Counted from the stretch's first letter, positions 1-6,017 are shown. The stretch: DNA of 16,886 bases from Bacteroidota bacterium (GCA_003519545.1 DOWN01000365.1:9490-26375), one strand, 5' to 3'. The notes: generated by a model from the sequence alone, not told the origin. Translations and numbers: made by a program.

Positions 1-849
1 TTTTATAATATTCTGACCTTTAATTTTTTTGCCGGGACTTTCAAATTCACAAATTTTAAAGTTATTTAAAGTATTACTGTTTGTATAATAAACTAACAGA
101 TTGATTTCTTCATCATTTGAGTAAGAAATTAATAAATCCTGATTATGATTTTTCAATGAGGCAGAGTTGGGATTATCTGATGATAACAAAGTAAATTGAT
201 TACCTGTCAAATCTAAATTTGACGAAAACAAAATTAACTGTTTTTTTTCATCTTCTTTTTTAATGAAAGTAATATAAATTTTATTCTGTAAAATTAATAT
301 TTTAGGTTTATCAAACTTTATGGTTCCGTTTTGATTTGAGTCAATCAAATAATTTTTTTGTGAGCCACCTGAATTGATTATCAAAACAATCGAACTGAAA
401 TTTTTATTATCTCTTTGAACTGCTGTGAAATATATATTTCCGTTATTGTCTGTTTCCGCATCCGGGTCTGCATAAGTGTGAACTTCATTAGTCAATGGAA
501 GATTAAATGGAATAAAATTTTTCCCATAGTTATCAGAGAAAAAACCGGTAACAATTCCTTTGTTGTTAAAATCGTTACAAAAAATATAAATGTTATTCTT
601 ATTATTAACGATTACGGGTTCAGATGTTCCGGGTTTAAAATTTACTCTTTTATTAAAAATAATCCCCTCTGCACTTTCATCTATACCTATATAATTATCA
701 CGGTGACCAAATTTATCAAAATATAATTCTTCTCTCGGAGAAGTTTGTAATTCATAATCTTTTTCCGATACTTCTTTATTTAAAAAAATAAATAAAAGAA
801 TACCGGAAACAAGGAAAGTAAAAAGTGATATATATGATTTTAAATTCAG
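1..849 (-). CDS. Partial membrane-anchored or secreted beta-propeller-like (BNR/Asp-box) protein; C-terminus off the left edge
   Basis: The reverse strand is open from about 882 down to base 1, giving some 283 residues when counted from a CTG at 849-847. The N-terminus (about residues 4-23, KSYISLFTFLVSGILLFIFL) is a single hydrophobic segment, so the protein is probably exported or anchored. Residues 105-112 (SDNYGKNF) resemble an Asp-box, and ADPDAETDNNGNIYF (about 127-141) looks like a BNR/sialidase-type propeller blade. Enzymatic function cannot be assigned. No in-frame ATG, GTG or TTG lies between the upstream stop (TAA, 885-883) and the hydrophobic segment, and the visible protein has no methionine. 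The start is therefore uncertain: CTG, a sequencing error, or a decayed 5' end. The long uninterrupted frame and signal-like N-terminus argue for a real gene. It is divergent from arsR. Confidence 0.7.
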   Translation of the reverse strand, partial: MNLKSYISLFTFLVSGILLFIFLNKEVSEKDYELQTSPREELYFDKFGHRDNYIGIDESAEGIIFNKRVNFKPGTSEPVIVNNKNNIYIFCNDFNNKGIVTGFFSDNYGKNFIPFNLPLTNEVHTYADPDAETDNNGNIYFTAVQRDNKNFSSIVLIINSGGSQKNYLIDSNQNGTIKFDKPKILILQNKIYITFIKKEDEKKQLILFSSNLDLTGNQFTLLSSDNPNSASLKNHNQDLLISYSNDEEINLLVYYTNSNTLNNFKICEFESPGKKIKGQNIIK

Positions 850-930
850 ATAATTTAGAGTTTGCTGATTATATAAATATATTTAAATTAAAAGATGTTA
901 TCACCTCAAGAAAAAATATAAAAAAATATC

Positions 931-961
931 TTGACCTGATGAAACATTTATCGTATTTTTA
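931..961 (+). promoter_or_regulatory. arsR promoter, Bacteroidetes-type TTG-N20-TATTTTTA
   Basis: TTG at 931-933 (within TTGACC) is followed after exactly 20 bases by TATTTTTA at 954-961, one base off the Bacteroidetes -7 consensus TAnnTTTG. The spacing equals that of the atpD promoter in this window. Transcription would begin near 967, leaving a leader of about 17 bases with an A/G-rich AAAAGAAG stretch just before the ATG. Read as a sigma-70 promoter, TTGACC-N17-TATTTT fits equally well. The assignment is inferred from sequence only. Confidence 0.6.
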
Positions 962-966
962 CGATA
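949..966. promoter_or_regulatory. Putative ArsR operator (18-bp palindrome)
   Basis: TATCGTA-TTTT-TACGATA is a perfect 7-bp inverted repeat with a 4-base spacer. It covers the -7 element of the arsR promoter and ends 17 bases before the arsR ATG. ArsR/SmtB repressors bind dyads of this kind over their own promoters and release them when As(III) binds, so this is the natural autoregulatory site. Confidence 0.65.
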
Positions 967-983
967 TACAATAAAAGAAGAAT

Positions 984-1316
984 ATGGCAGCACCAAAAAA
1001 AGAAAAATTTGATAAAAAACTGACTGAAACTGCAGATGTGGCAAAAGTACTTTCACATCCTGCAAGACTTGAGATATTAAACGCTCTGGCGGAAAAAAAT
1101 ATGTGTATTTGTGGTGAGATTGTAGAAATAGTCCCACTTTCTCAGTCAACAGTATCTCAACATATAAAAGAATTAAAAGAGATTGGACTTGTGAAAGGAA
1201 CGATAGATGGTGTCAAATCATGTTATTGTATTGATTGGAAAACTCTCGAAGAAAAAATTAAACTGTTAACAGAATTTATAACTAAATTAAAAAATCAAAA
1301 AACAAAATGTTGTTAA
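984..1316 (+). CDS. arsR: ArsR/SmtB-family arsenite-responsive repressor
   Basis: This 110-residue winged-helix repressor should be a cytoplasmic dimer that leaves DNA on binding As(III). The helix-turn-helix spans about residues 46-70, with LSQSTVSQHIKELKEIGLV as the recognition part. A CxC pair (C41, C43 in NMCICGEI) sits where E. coli ArsR has its As(III)-binding cysteines, at the start of the DNA-binding region. Extra thiols are C80 and C82 (SCYC) in the wing and C109-C110 at the C-terminus; C-terminal cysteine pairs also form As(III) sites in some ArsR proteins, so which set binds is open. Length is normal for the family. It heads the arsR-arsM-arsC cluster, with a probable operator at 949-966 and arsM 19 bases downstream. 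Confidence 0.93.
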   Translation: MAAPKKEKFDKKLTETADVAKVLSHPARLEILNALAEKNMCICGEIVEIVPLSQSTVSQHIKELKEIGLVKGTIDGVKSCYCIDWKTLEEKIKLLTEFITKLKNQKTKCC

Positions 1317-1335
1317 AAAAAAGGAAAACAAACTA

Positions 1336-2136
1336 ATGGAAGATTTAAAATTAAAAGAAATCGTAAAAGAAAAATACGGTGAGATTGCAAAAAAATCTCT
1401 GAAAGGTGAAGTATCAGGCTGTTGTTCATCAACCTGTTGCAGTTCAGATGACATTTCAGATATGAGTGAAAGTTATGAAAATCTGAGCGGATATAATCCT
1501 GATGCGGATTTAAGTTTGGGTTGCGGTATCCCGACGGAATTCGCAGCGATAAAACAAGGTAACACAGTGGTTGATTTAGGTTCAGGAGCAGGCAACGATG
1601 TATTCGTTGCCCGTTCACTAACCGGAGAAAAAGGAAAAGTGATAGGGATTGACTTTACAGAGACAATGATAGAAAAGGCAAATTTAAACAAACAAAAACT
1701 TGGATATGAAAACATTGAATTTCATTTGGGAGACATTGAGAATATTCCCCTGGATAATGATCTTGCTGACGTTGTTATCAGTAATTGTGTTTTAAATCTT
1801 GTGCCGGATAAAAACAAAGCATTTTCAGAAATTTACAGAATTCTAAAACCGGGAGGACACTTCTCGGTATCAGATATAGTAGTAAAAGGAGAGATGCCGT
1901 CTGAATTTAAAAAAGCCGCGGAAATGTATGCGGGTTGTATATCAGGTTCAATTGATATAAATGAATATCTTGGAATTATAAAGAAAAATAATTTCACCGA
2001 TATAAAAATCCAAAAAGAACGAGAGATAATCTTACCTGAAGAAACTTTGAGAAAATATTTATCCGAAGAAGAGTATGAGCAGTGGTTAAATTCCGGCAGC
2101 AGACTTTTAAGTGTTAATGTATTCGGTAGAAAATGA
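1336..2136 (+). CDS. arsM: Arsenite S-adenosylmethionine methyltransferase ArsM
   Basis: This 266-residue enzyme is predicted to methylate As(III) with SAM, giving methylated and finally volatile arsenicals, in the cytoplasm. The Rossmann SAM-binding motif VVDLGSGAGND is at 78-88, with the acidic residue ending strand 2 in IGIDFTE (D106) and a GD at 132-133. Three cysteines match the arsenite ligands of ArsM enzymes: C63 (GCGIP), C151 (SNCVLNL) and C201 (AGCISG). The C151-C201 spacing of 50 equals that between C174 and C224 of the algal CmArsM. A cysteine cluster CCSSTCC (29-35) precedes the domain and may help deliver arsenic; this is inference. AAGGA at 1321-1325 is a plausible ribosome-binding site. 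It lies directly downstream of arsR, so it is likely co-transcribed and arsenite-induced. Confidence 0.94.
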   Translation: MEDLKLKEIVKEKYGEIAKKSLKGEVSGCCSSTCCSSDDISDMSESYENLSGYNPDADLSLGCGIPTEFAAIKQGNTVVDLGSGAGNDVFVARSLTGEKGKVIGIDFTETMIEKANLNKQKLGYENIEFHLGDIENIPLDNDLADVVISNCVLNLVPDKNKAFSEIYRILKPGGHFSVSDIVVKGEMPSEFKKAAEMYAGCISGSIDINEYLGIIKKNNFTDIKIQKEREIILPEETLRKYLSEEEYEQWLNSGSRLLSVNVFGRK

Positions 2137-2177
2137 AACGGGTTTAATTTTTTCACGATAAAATTTAATTAAAAAGT

Positions 2178-2219
2178 TAAATTTCCCGGGGAAGACAGTT
2201 CGATAAACCGGGAAATTTA
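2178..2219 (+). terminator. Strong hairpin between arsM and arsC
   Basis: TAAATTTCCCGG (2178-2189) pairs perfectly with CCGGGAAATTTA (2208-2219): 12 bp around an 18-base loop, followed by the T-rich TATATTTAGTT. It may be an attenuating terminator after arsM or an mRNA-stabilising processing structure. The loop is long and the U-run poor for a classical intrinsic terminator, so its role is uncertain. Confidence 0.5.
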
Positions 2220-2252
2220 TATTTAGTTAACAAAGAATTTTTATATTACAAA

Positions 2253-2681
2253 ATGAAGAAATCAATTTTATTTGTTTGTATTCACAATTCAGCACGTTCG
2301 CAGATGGCTGAGGCATTTATTAATTCAAAATATTCAGAAAAATACGAAGCAGATTCTGCAGGTATAGAACCGGGTAAACTAAATCAATTGGTAGTTGAGA
2401 GTATGAAAGAAAAAGGGATTGATATATCGGGAAATAAAACTAAAAGTGTTGAAGATATATTGAAAACAGGTAAAGGGTATGATTTTGTTATAACTGTATG
2501 TGAAAAAGAGGCAGCGGAAAAATGTCCTGTATTTCCCGGTGGGGGTAAAAGATTAAACTGGTGGTTTCCTGATCCGTCAAAATTTACAGGAACAGATTCT
2601 CAAAAAATTTCCGAAATTGGAAAAGTGAGAGATGAAATAGAAAACGAGATAGATAAGTTTATAACAGGTTCTAATAATTAA
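2253..2681 (+). CDS. arsC: Arsenate reductase, thioredoxin-coupled low-molecular-weight phosphatase type
   Basis: This 142-residue cytoplasmic enzyme reduces As(V) to As(III), supplying the substrate of ArsM. The N-terminal CX5R phosphate-binding loop is present as C9-IHNSA-R15-S16, followed by the conserved QMAEAF. Two redox cysteines, C83 (ITVCEKE) and C91 (KCPVFPG), complete the C9/C83/C91 relay known from thioredoxin-linked ArsC (C10/C82/C89 in Staphylococcus). The catalytic Asp-Pro loop is at D107-P108 (WWFPDPS). Length fits the family. It is not the glutaredoxin-type ArsC of E. coli. It lies 116 bases after arsM, separated by a strong hairpin, and lacks an obvious promoter of its own, so read-through from the arsR promoter is likely. 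No clear Shine-Dalgarno is seen. Confidence 0.93.
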   Translation: MKKSILFVCIHNSARSQMAEAFINSKYSEKYEADSAGIEPGKLNQLVVESMKEKGIDISGNKTKSVEDILKTGKGYDFVITVCEKEAAEKCPVFPGGGKRLNWWFPDPSKFTGTDSQKISEIGKVRDEIENEIDKFITGSNN

Positions 2682-2700
2682 TGAATTGAATAAATTCATT
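2680..2700 (+). terminator. Weak AT-rich hairpin after arsC
   Basis: AATGAATT (2680-2687) and AATTCATT (2693-2700) form an 8-bp stem with a 5-base loop, followed by TTGTTT. It overlaps the arsC stop codon. It may be a weak terminator or chance in AT-rich DNA. Confidence 0.3.
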
Positions 2701-2720
2701 TTGTTTACAAAATTGTTTTA

Positions 2721-3062
2721 ATGACTCCGGTTTATATACAAAGAATAAAAGATTTTGTCGAAGGTGACGAAAATTTATTAAAAGAAATTATAAAAGGTGT
2801 AAATGATGCACTTGATGAGATTGATAAATTTTCTTCTTCAGAATATAATGAATTAAATGCCGAAAGTTTCAGGACTATTCACCATAAATTCAAACCAACA
2901 TTTGATATATTCGGTCTTACGGAAATAAAAACAATATTTGAAGAGAATAAAAAAATACTCGATGATCCGCCTGTGAATTTTGAATTATTCAATCAGAATT
3001 TGAAAACCTGCCGGGAGATTACAAAAAAAATAAAAACCGACCTGGAAAAAGAATTTCAATAA
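2721..3062 (+). CDS. Small Hpt-like (histidine phosphotransfer) protein
   Basis: This 113-residue soluble protein is predicted all-helical. Residues 50-66 read FRTIHHKFKPTFDIFGL, matching the Hpt signature H-x-[hydrophobic]-K-[G/P], with H55 as the likely phosphoacceptor. Hpt domains relay phosphate between hybrid kinases and response regulators. No partner kinase is adjacent; the only histidine kinase visible is about 9 kb to the right, on the other strand. The gene lies 39 bases after arsC on the same strand, so it may be transcribed with the arsenic genes, though a functional link is not shown. The family call rests on one motif plus size; a helical protein of another kind is possible. Confidence 0.65.
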   Translation: MTPVYIQRIKDFVEGDENLLKEIIKGVNDALDEIDKFSSSEYNELNAESFRTIHHKFKPTFDIFGLTEIKTIFEENKKILDDPPVNFELFNQNLKTCREITKKIKTDLEKEFQ

Positions 3063-3158
3063 AAATCTGGCTGCTAAGAAATGGTTATTAAAAAAATTCG
3101 GGAGTTGAAGAAATGTATTTTTTATTAACAAAAAATTATATAAGTTTTAAAAAAACAT

Positions 3159-3164
3159 GGAGGA
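3159..3164 (+). promoter_or_regulatory. Shine-Dalgarno site GGAGGA
   Basis: GGAGGA lies three bases before the ATG at 3168. It is the only strong Shine-Dalgarno sequence I see in the window, which fits the usual weakness of such sites in Bacteroidota. It fixes the start of the secreted protein. A four-codon frame (ATG at 3157, TGA at 3169-3171) overlaps it and this start codon. Confidence 0.7.
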
Positions 3165-3167
3165 AAT

Positions 3168-4841
3168 ATGAAAAAAGTCATATTTACAATTGCCCTGCTT
3201 TTAACCGCTGTAGTTAACCCGTTAAAAGCACAAGATTTCAATCAATTAGTTACATACAAACCTGTGTTTAATACACTGTATGATTTACAGAGCACAAGTT
3301 CGCCAAGAAACATTGCACAAAATCCAATGGATAGAGAAGATATCCATATTGTGATGACTCATTCTTATTATAATGATGTAACTTTTCAAAACAAAGTTAC
3401 AAAATATTTTTACAGTGAAACTCAGGGAGATTCATGGTCTTTTATTGCGGATGTTCCGATTGAAAATTCTTCATTCCCAAATATTTCATTAACTTCCGGT
3501 GGTTATGCATTAATTGCTAACCATTCATTTACCGGAGGACAAATGTCAGTAAAAGTTTATAGCGATGTTTTTCCCGGGTTAGGTTCTTTTAATAGACTGA
3601 ATCCAAAAAACCAATTTACAAATTATTCAGGACTATGGGGAAAAGTTTTAGGTTTAAATAATATTCAAGGAGTTGGTGATAATAAATTTATTTTAATTTC
3701 AGCAGATAATTCCAGCCCTGTCTTGATTGGAAAATCATTGATAACTTCAAATTTCATGAATTCAAGTTCTACTCCCGATCTTGATATTGCTGAAGGATAT
3801 TCAATAGCAAAATCTGCAGGAGGAAAAATCGGTGTAGCATTTTTAGGGACAGGAGTAAATATGAATGATGTATTTTTTATGGAATCAACTGATCATGGAA
3901 ATACATTTTCTGCTCCTATAAAAATTTATGACTGGGTTGATAACGGGTCATATAGTTTCGGTGCTTTCAGGACTGTTAGTTTGGCTTATTATCATAACTT
4001 TCCTTATGTTGCGTTTGATGTTGTCAATGTTAACAGTTCAGGAAGTTACTTGCCTGATGCGTCAGCACATTTAAGAATATGGTCGAGTATATATCCGGGA
4101 GCAGATCCAAGCAGAAGCAGAGAAGTTGAATTACCATTTACTAAATATAATTACACCGGGACAACAGAGACGTTAGCGTCAGTTTGCAGACCATCACTTG
4201 GTGTATTAAGAATTAACGAAAGTTTGATTAATGATTATGCTTTGTTTATGACATATAATGTCGTAACTCAAAATAATATAAACGGAGAAAATTTCACTGA
4301 TGTAAAGTTAACTAAATATTTGCCATCTACTTTAAATTTTTTAGGACATTTAGATTTAAAATTTCAAGGTCAACAACTTGATTATAAATATCCTAATCTT
4401 TCTGAATACTCTGTCGGGAAACTTTCATTAGGAATGTTAGTTGATTCAATGCCCGGTTCATTTGTAAATGGTGGTCAGAAGTCACTCGCGACATATTATT
4501 TTACTTCGATTGACCAGTCAAAATACTGGTTATGGAATCCTGTAACAAATGTTGAAACAATTGGAAGCATCGCAGAGAGTTATTCATTAAGTCAGAACTT
4601 TCCTAATCCTTTTAATCCTGAGACAAAAATAAAATTTACAGTTCCTGATAATAATGCGAATATTAAACTAAATGTTTATGATATTAGCGGAAAAGTAATA
4701 GCAACACTTGTTGACGGATATTATAACAAAGGTGAATATTCTGTTAACTTTAATGCGATGAATTTATCAGCGGGAACGTATTTTTATAAATTGACTTCGG
4801 AAAATTTTTCAGAGATTAAGAAAATGGTTCTGCTTAAATAA
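3168..4841 (+). CDS. Secreted Asp-box/beta-propeller protein with C-terminal type IX secretion (Por) sorting domain
   Basis: This 557-residue protein starts with a typical signal peptide (charged MKK, hydrophobic core, likely cleavage after A21 in LKA-Q). The mature part is rich in beta-strand and aromatic residues and carries Asp-box-like motifs: SETQGDSW at 83-90 and a near-ideal STDHGNTF at 240-247. Such motifs occur in sialidase-like propellers; no catalytic residues can be assigned, so substrate and activity are unknown. Residues 472-557 form a type A sorting domain: YSLSQNFPNPFNP, then VYDISGKVIATL, then LSAGTYFYKL, ending in a basic KKMVLLK. This domain targets proteins through the type IX system to the cell surface or outside. 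ATG choice is supported by GGAGGA just upstream. It resembles, in kind, the propeller-like gene at the left edge. Confidence 0.88.
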   Translation: MKKVIFTIALLLTAVVNPLKAQDFNQLVTYKPVFNTLYDLQSTSSPRNIAQNPMDREDIHIVMTHSYYNDVTFQNKVTKYFYSETQGDSWSFIADVPIENSSFPNISLTSGGYALIANHSFTGGQMSVKVYSDVFPGLGSFNRLNPKNQFTNYSGLWGKVLGLNNIQGVGDNKFILISADNSSPVLIGKSLITSNFMNSSSTPDLDIAEGYSIAKSAGGKIGVAFLGTGVNMNDVFFMESTDHGNTFSAPIKIYDWVDNGSYSFGAFRTVSLAYYHNFPYVAFDVVNVNSSGSYLPDASAHLRIWSSIYPGADPSRSREVELPFTKYNYTGTTETLASVCRPSLGVLRINESLINDYALFMTYNVVTQNNINGENFTDVKLTKYLPSTLNFLGHLDLKFQGQQLDYKYPNLSEYSVGKLSLGMLVDSMPGSFVNGGQKSLATYYFTSIDQSKYWLWNPVTNVETIGSIAESYSLSQNFPNPFNPETKIKFTVPDNNANIKLNVYDISGKVIATLVDGYYNKGEYSVNFNAMNLSAGTYFYKLTSENFSEIKKMVLLK

Positions 4842-4853
4842 GATGAAATTACA

Positions 4854-4907
4854 CATTGCTGTTTGGATATCAAATTAAACGGAACACAAAATATCTGAAC
4901 AGCAATG
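4854..4907 (+). terminator. Long 17-bp stem-loop spanning the convergent gene ends
   Basis: CATTGCTGTTTGGATAT (4854-4870) pairs with ATATCTGAACAGCAATG (4891-4907). In the plus-strand RNA all 17 positions pair, two of them as G-U; in the minus-strand RNA those two become A-C mismatches. The loop is 20 bases. It starts 12 bases after the stop of the secreted-protein gene and its right arm lies inside the opposing gene. No U-run follows, so it may be factor-dependent termination or 3'-end protection rather than an intrinsic terminator. Confidence 0.5.
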
Positions 4908-5244
4908 ATGTTAATAATGCATAAGTGAAACTCATTAATGTACCTATTAAAACATACTCAGTCTTTTTTTCAGGTTTATTCTTATCGTTGTAACGGAGAA
5001 TAGATTTTGCTGCAATGAGCAGACCGACTGCTTCATACTGATTGATTAATACAAATGTAACTATCAAAATTCTTTCAAGAATTCCAATTAACAACCCTGC
5101 ACTTTCAAGACTATCATTTTCAGTTTCTGACTCTTCAAGTTGTTTTCTCCACTTTCCCGTAATTTTATTTATCAATAAACTCGCAGGATAGGTATTAATC
5201 AGATAAAGCATCAGAGCAAGAATTATCTTATTGAGTTCTTCCAT
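4870..5244 (-). CDS. Small membrane protein resembling the C-terminal half of DUF3307 proteins
   Basis: This 124-residue protein has about four hydrophobic segments (near 4-25, 47-68, 70-85 and 92-120), so it is probably an inner-membrane protein. The stretch GILERILIVTFVLINQYEAV followed by LLIAAKSILRY and TEYVLIGTLMSF is what I recall as the conserved C-terminal region of DUF3307 proteins. Those are normally about twice as long, with an N-terminal DUF3307 domain that is absent here. There is no room for it upstream: the ATG lies one base after the satD stop, so the short form looks genuine and translationally coupled. Function is unknown. Pairing of SatD and DUF3307-type genes is, from memory, recurrent in Bacteroidota, which suggests the two proteins work together. 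Confidence 0.75.
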   Translation of the reverse strand: MEELNKIILALMLYLINTYPASLLINKITGKWRKQLEESETENDSLESAGLLIGILERILIVTFVLINQYEAVGLLIAAKSILRYNDKNKPEKKTEYVLIGTLMSFTYALLTSLLFRYFVFRLI

Positions 5245-5245
5245 T

Positions 5246-5896
5246 TTATTTTACGTTTCTTAAAATGAACATTCTTGAAAAATTAATTGCCTCTTTGAGT
5301 TCATTCCAGTTAGAGAGTTTTACTCTTTGATTAACCGACGCTTGAGTGATTTTGATTTTTTTGGAAATTTCAATTTGATTGTATCCGTTGAGAGCATAAT
5401 AAACAACTTCGGCTTGAGGGAAAGACCAGTTCTGAATCAAAGGTTCCATAAGTGTGCAAACGATATTGAAAATTTCATTGAACTGTTCGTAACGTGAAAT
5501 GATTTTAATAAGAGCGTCTGAATTTTTCATTTCATCAAGTCCCCTTCCGGAAAGAATAAATGCTTCACCGTCAGACTCAATAATTTTAGATTTAAGTTTA
5601 TTAACTTTTCCTATTCCGATGGAAATTCTTGCATCGGTTTTTGAATTTTTGAATTTGATGGTAGATTTTATAATATACGACCTGATATATAATGCAACGA
5701 GAAGTGCTTCAGCGGGATTATTTATCACACCCTGAAAACTATCACCTCTGAAAATTTCAATTTCACGTTCAGTGATTCTCTTTCTTTCAAGTTCAGAAAA
5801 ACATTTTTTTAGTTCGGATGTTAGTCTTGCTCTTGATTTTGGATCGAGTTGAGTGAATGAAACGATATCGCCAGTTATGACTGCTTTGAATTTCAT
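5246..5896 (-). CDS. SatD-family protein: cyclase-like N-terminal half plus C-terminal helix-turn-helix
   Basis: This 216-residue soluble protein is recognised as SatD-like from its opening ITGDIVSF and the later FRGDSFQGVI. Its N-terminal part follows the order of class III nucleotidyl-cyclase domains. First comes a beta-strand Asp (D10 in ITGDIVSFTQ, compare DIVGFT), then a hairpin Gly-Asp (G51-D52 in IFRGDSFQ). Next are a strand RISIGIGKV (90-98) and SDGEAFILSGRGLDEM (108-123), where cyclases have the segment beginning the last helix. D10 and D52 could bind metal; no activity is known to me. Residues about 168-205 (YNQIEISKKIKITQASVNQR) form a helix-turn-helix, so it may bind DNA. It is coupled to a membrane protein and preceded by tandem palindromes touching its start codon. 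Regulator, enzyme or both remains open. Confidence 0.75.
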   Translation of the reverse strand: MKFKAVITGDIVSFTQLDPKSRARLTSELKKCFSELERKRITEREIEIFRGDSFQGVINNPAEALLVALYIRSYIIKSTIKFKNSKTDARISIGIGKVNKLKSKIIESDGEAFILSGRGLDEMKNSDALIKIISRYEQFNEIFNIVCTLMEPLIQNWSFPQAEVVYYALNGYNQIEISKKIKITQASVNQRVKLSNWNELKEAINFSRMFILRNVK

Positions 5897-5943
5897 TATA
5901 GGTTATATGACCTATATTTATAAATTATAGGTTATATGACCTA
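5895..5943. promoter_or_regulatory. Tandem identical palindromic operator boxes upstream of satD
   Basis: Two identical 20-base copies lie at 5895-5914 and 5924-5943, 29 bases apart start to start. Each contains TAGGTTATATGACCTA, a dyad of the form TAGGTnATATnACCTA. On the minus strand, copy 1 overlaps the satD ATG by two bases and copy 2 covers a TATAAT (5929-5924) that could be the -10. A repressor bound here would block both initiation and the start region. SatD's own helix-turn-helix is the obvious candidate, by inference. Confidence 0.65.
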
Positions 5944-6017
5944 ATTTATAAAAATCCTTTGAATATGTCTATACTAATAGTGAGTGGTGGGTTGATACTG
6001 AACACTTGGAATTTTCT

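Larger units (their letters stand above)
850..983. promoter_or_regulatory. Divergent intergenic region upstream of arsR
   Basis: This AT-rich 134-base spacer separates the leftward propeller gene from arsR. Its right half holds the arsR promoter and operator, described separately. I find no convincing promoter for the leftward gene; the best match is a TTG followed after 16 bases by TAATTTAA, which is weak. Confidence 0.5.

Noticed and set aside
415..726. Plus-strand open frame of 103 codons
   Set aside because: It lies antisense to the propeller-like gene at 1-849, whose minus-strand frame is open throughout and encodes Asp-box-like sequence. The plus-strand product is low-complexity (I, K, N, V rich) with no motif.
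3063..3167. Promoter for the secreted Asp-box protein
   Set aside because: TATAAG and TAAGTTTT near 3139-3148 look like a -10/-7 box, but no TTG lies at a suitable distance upstream, so I do not call a promoter.
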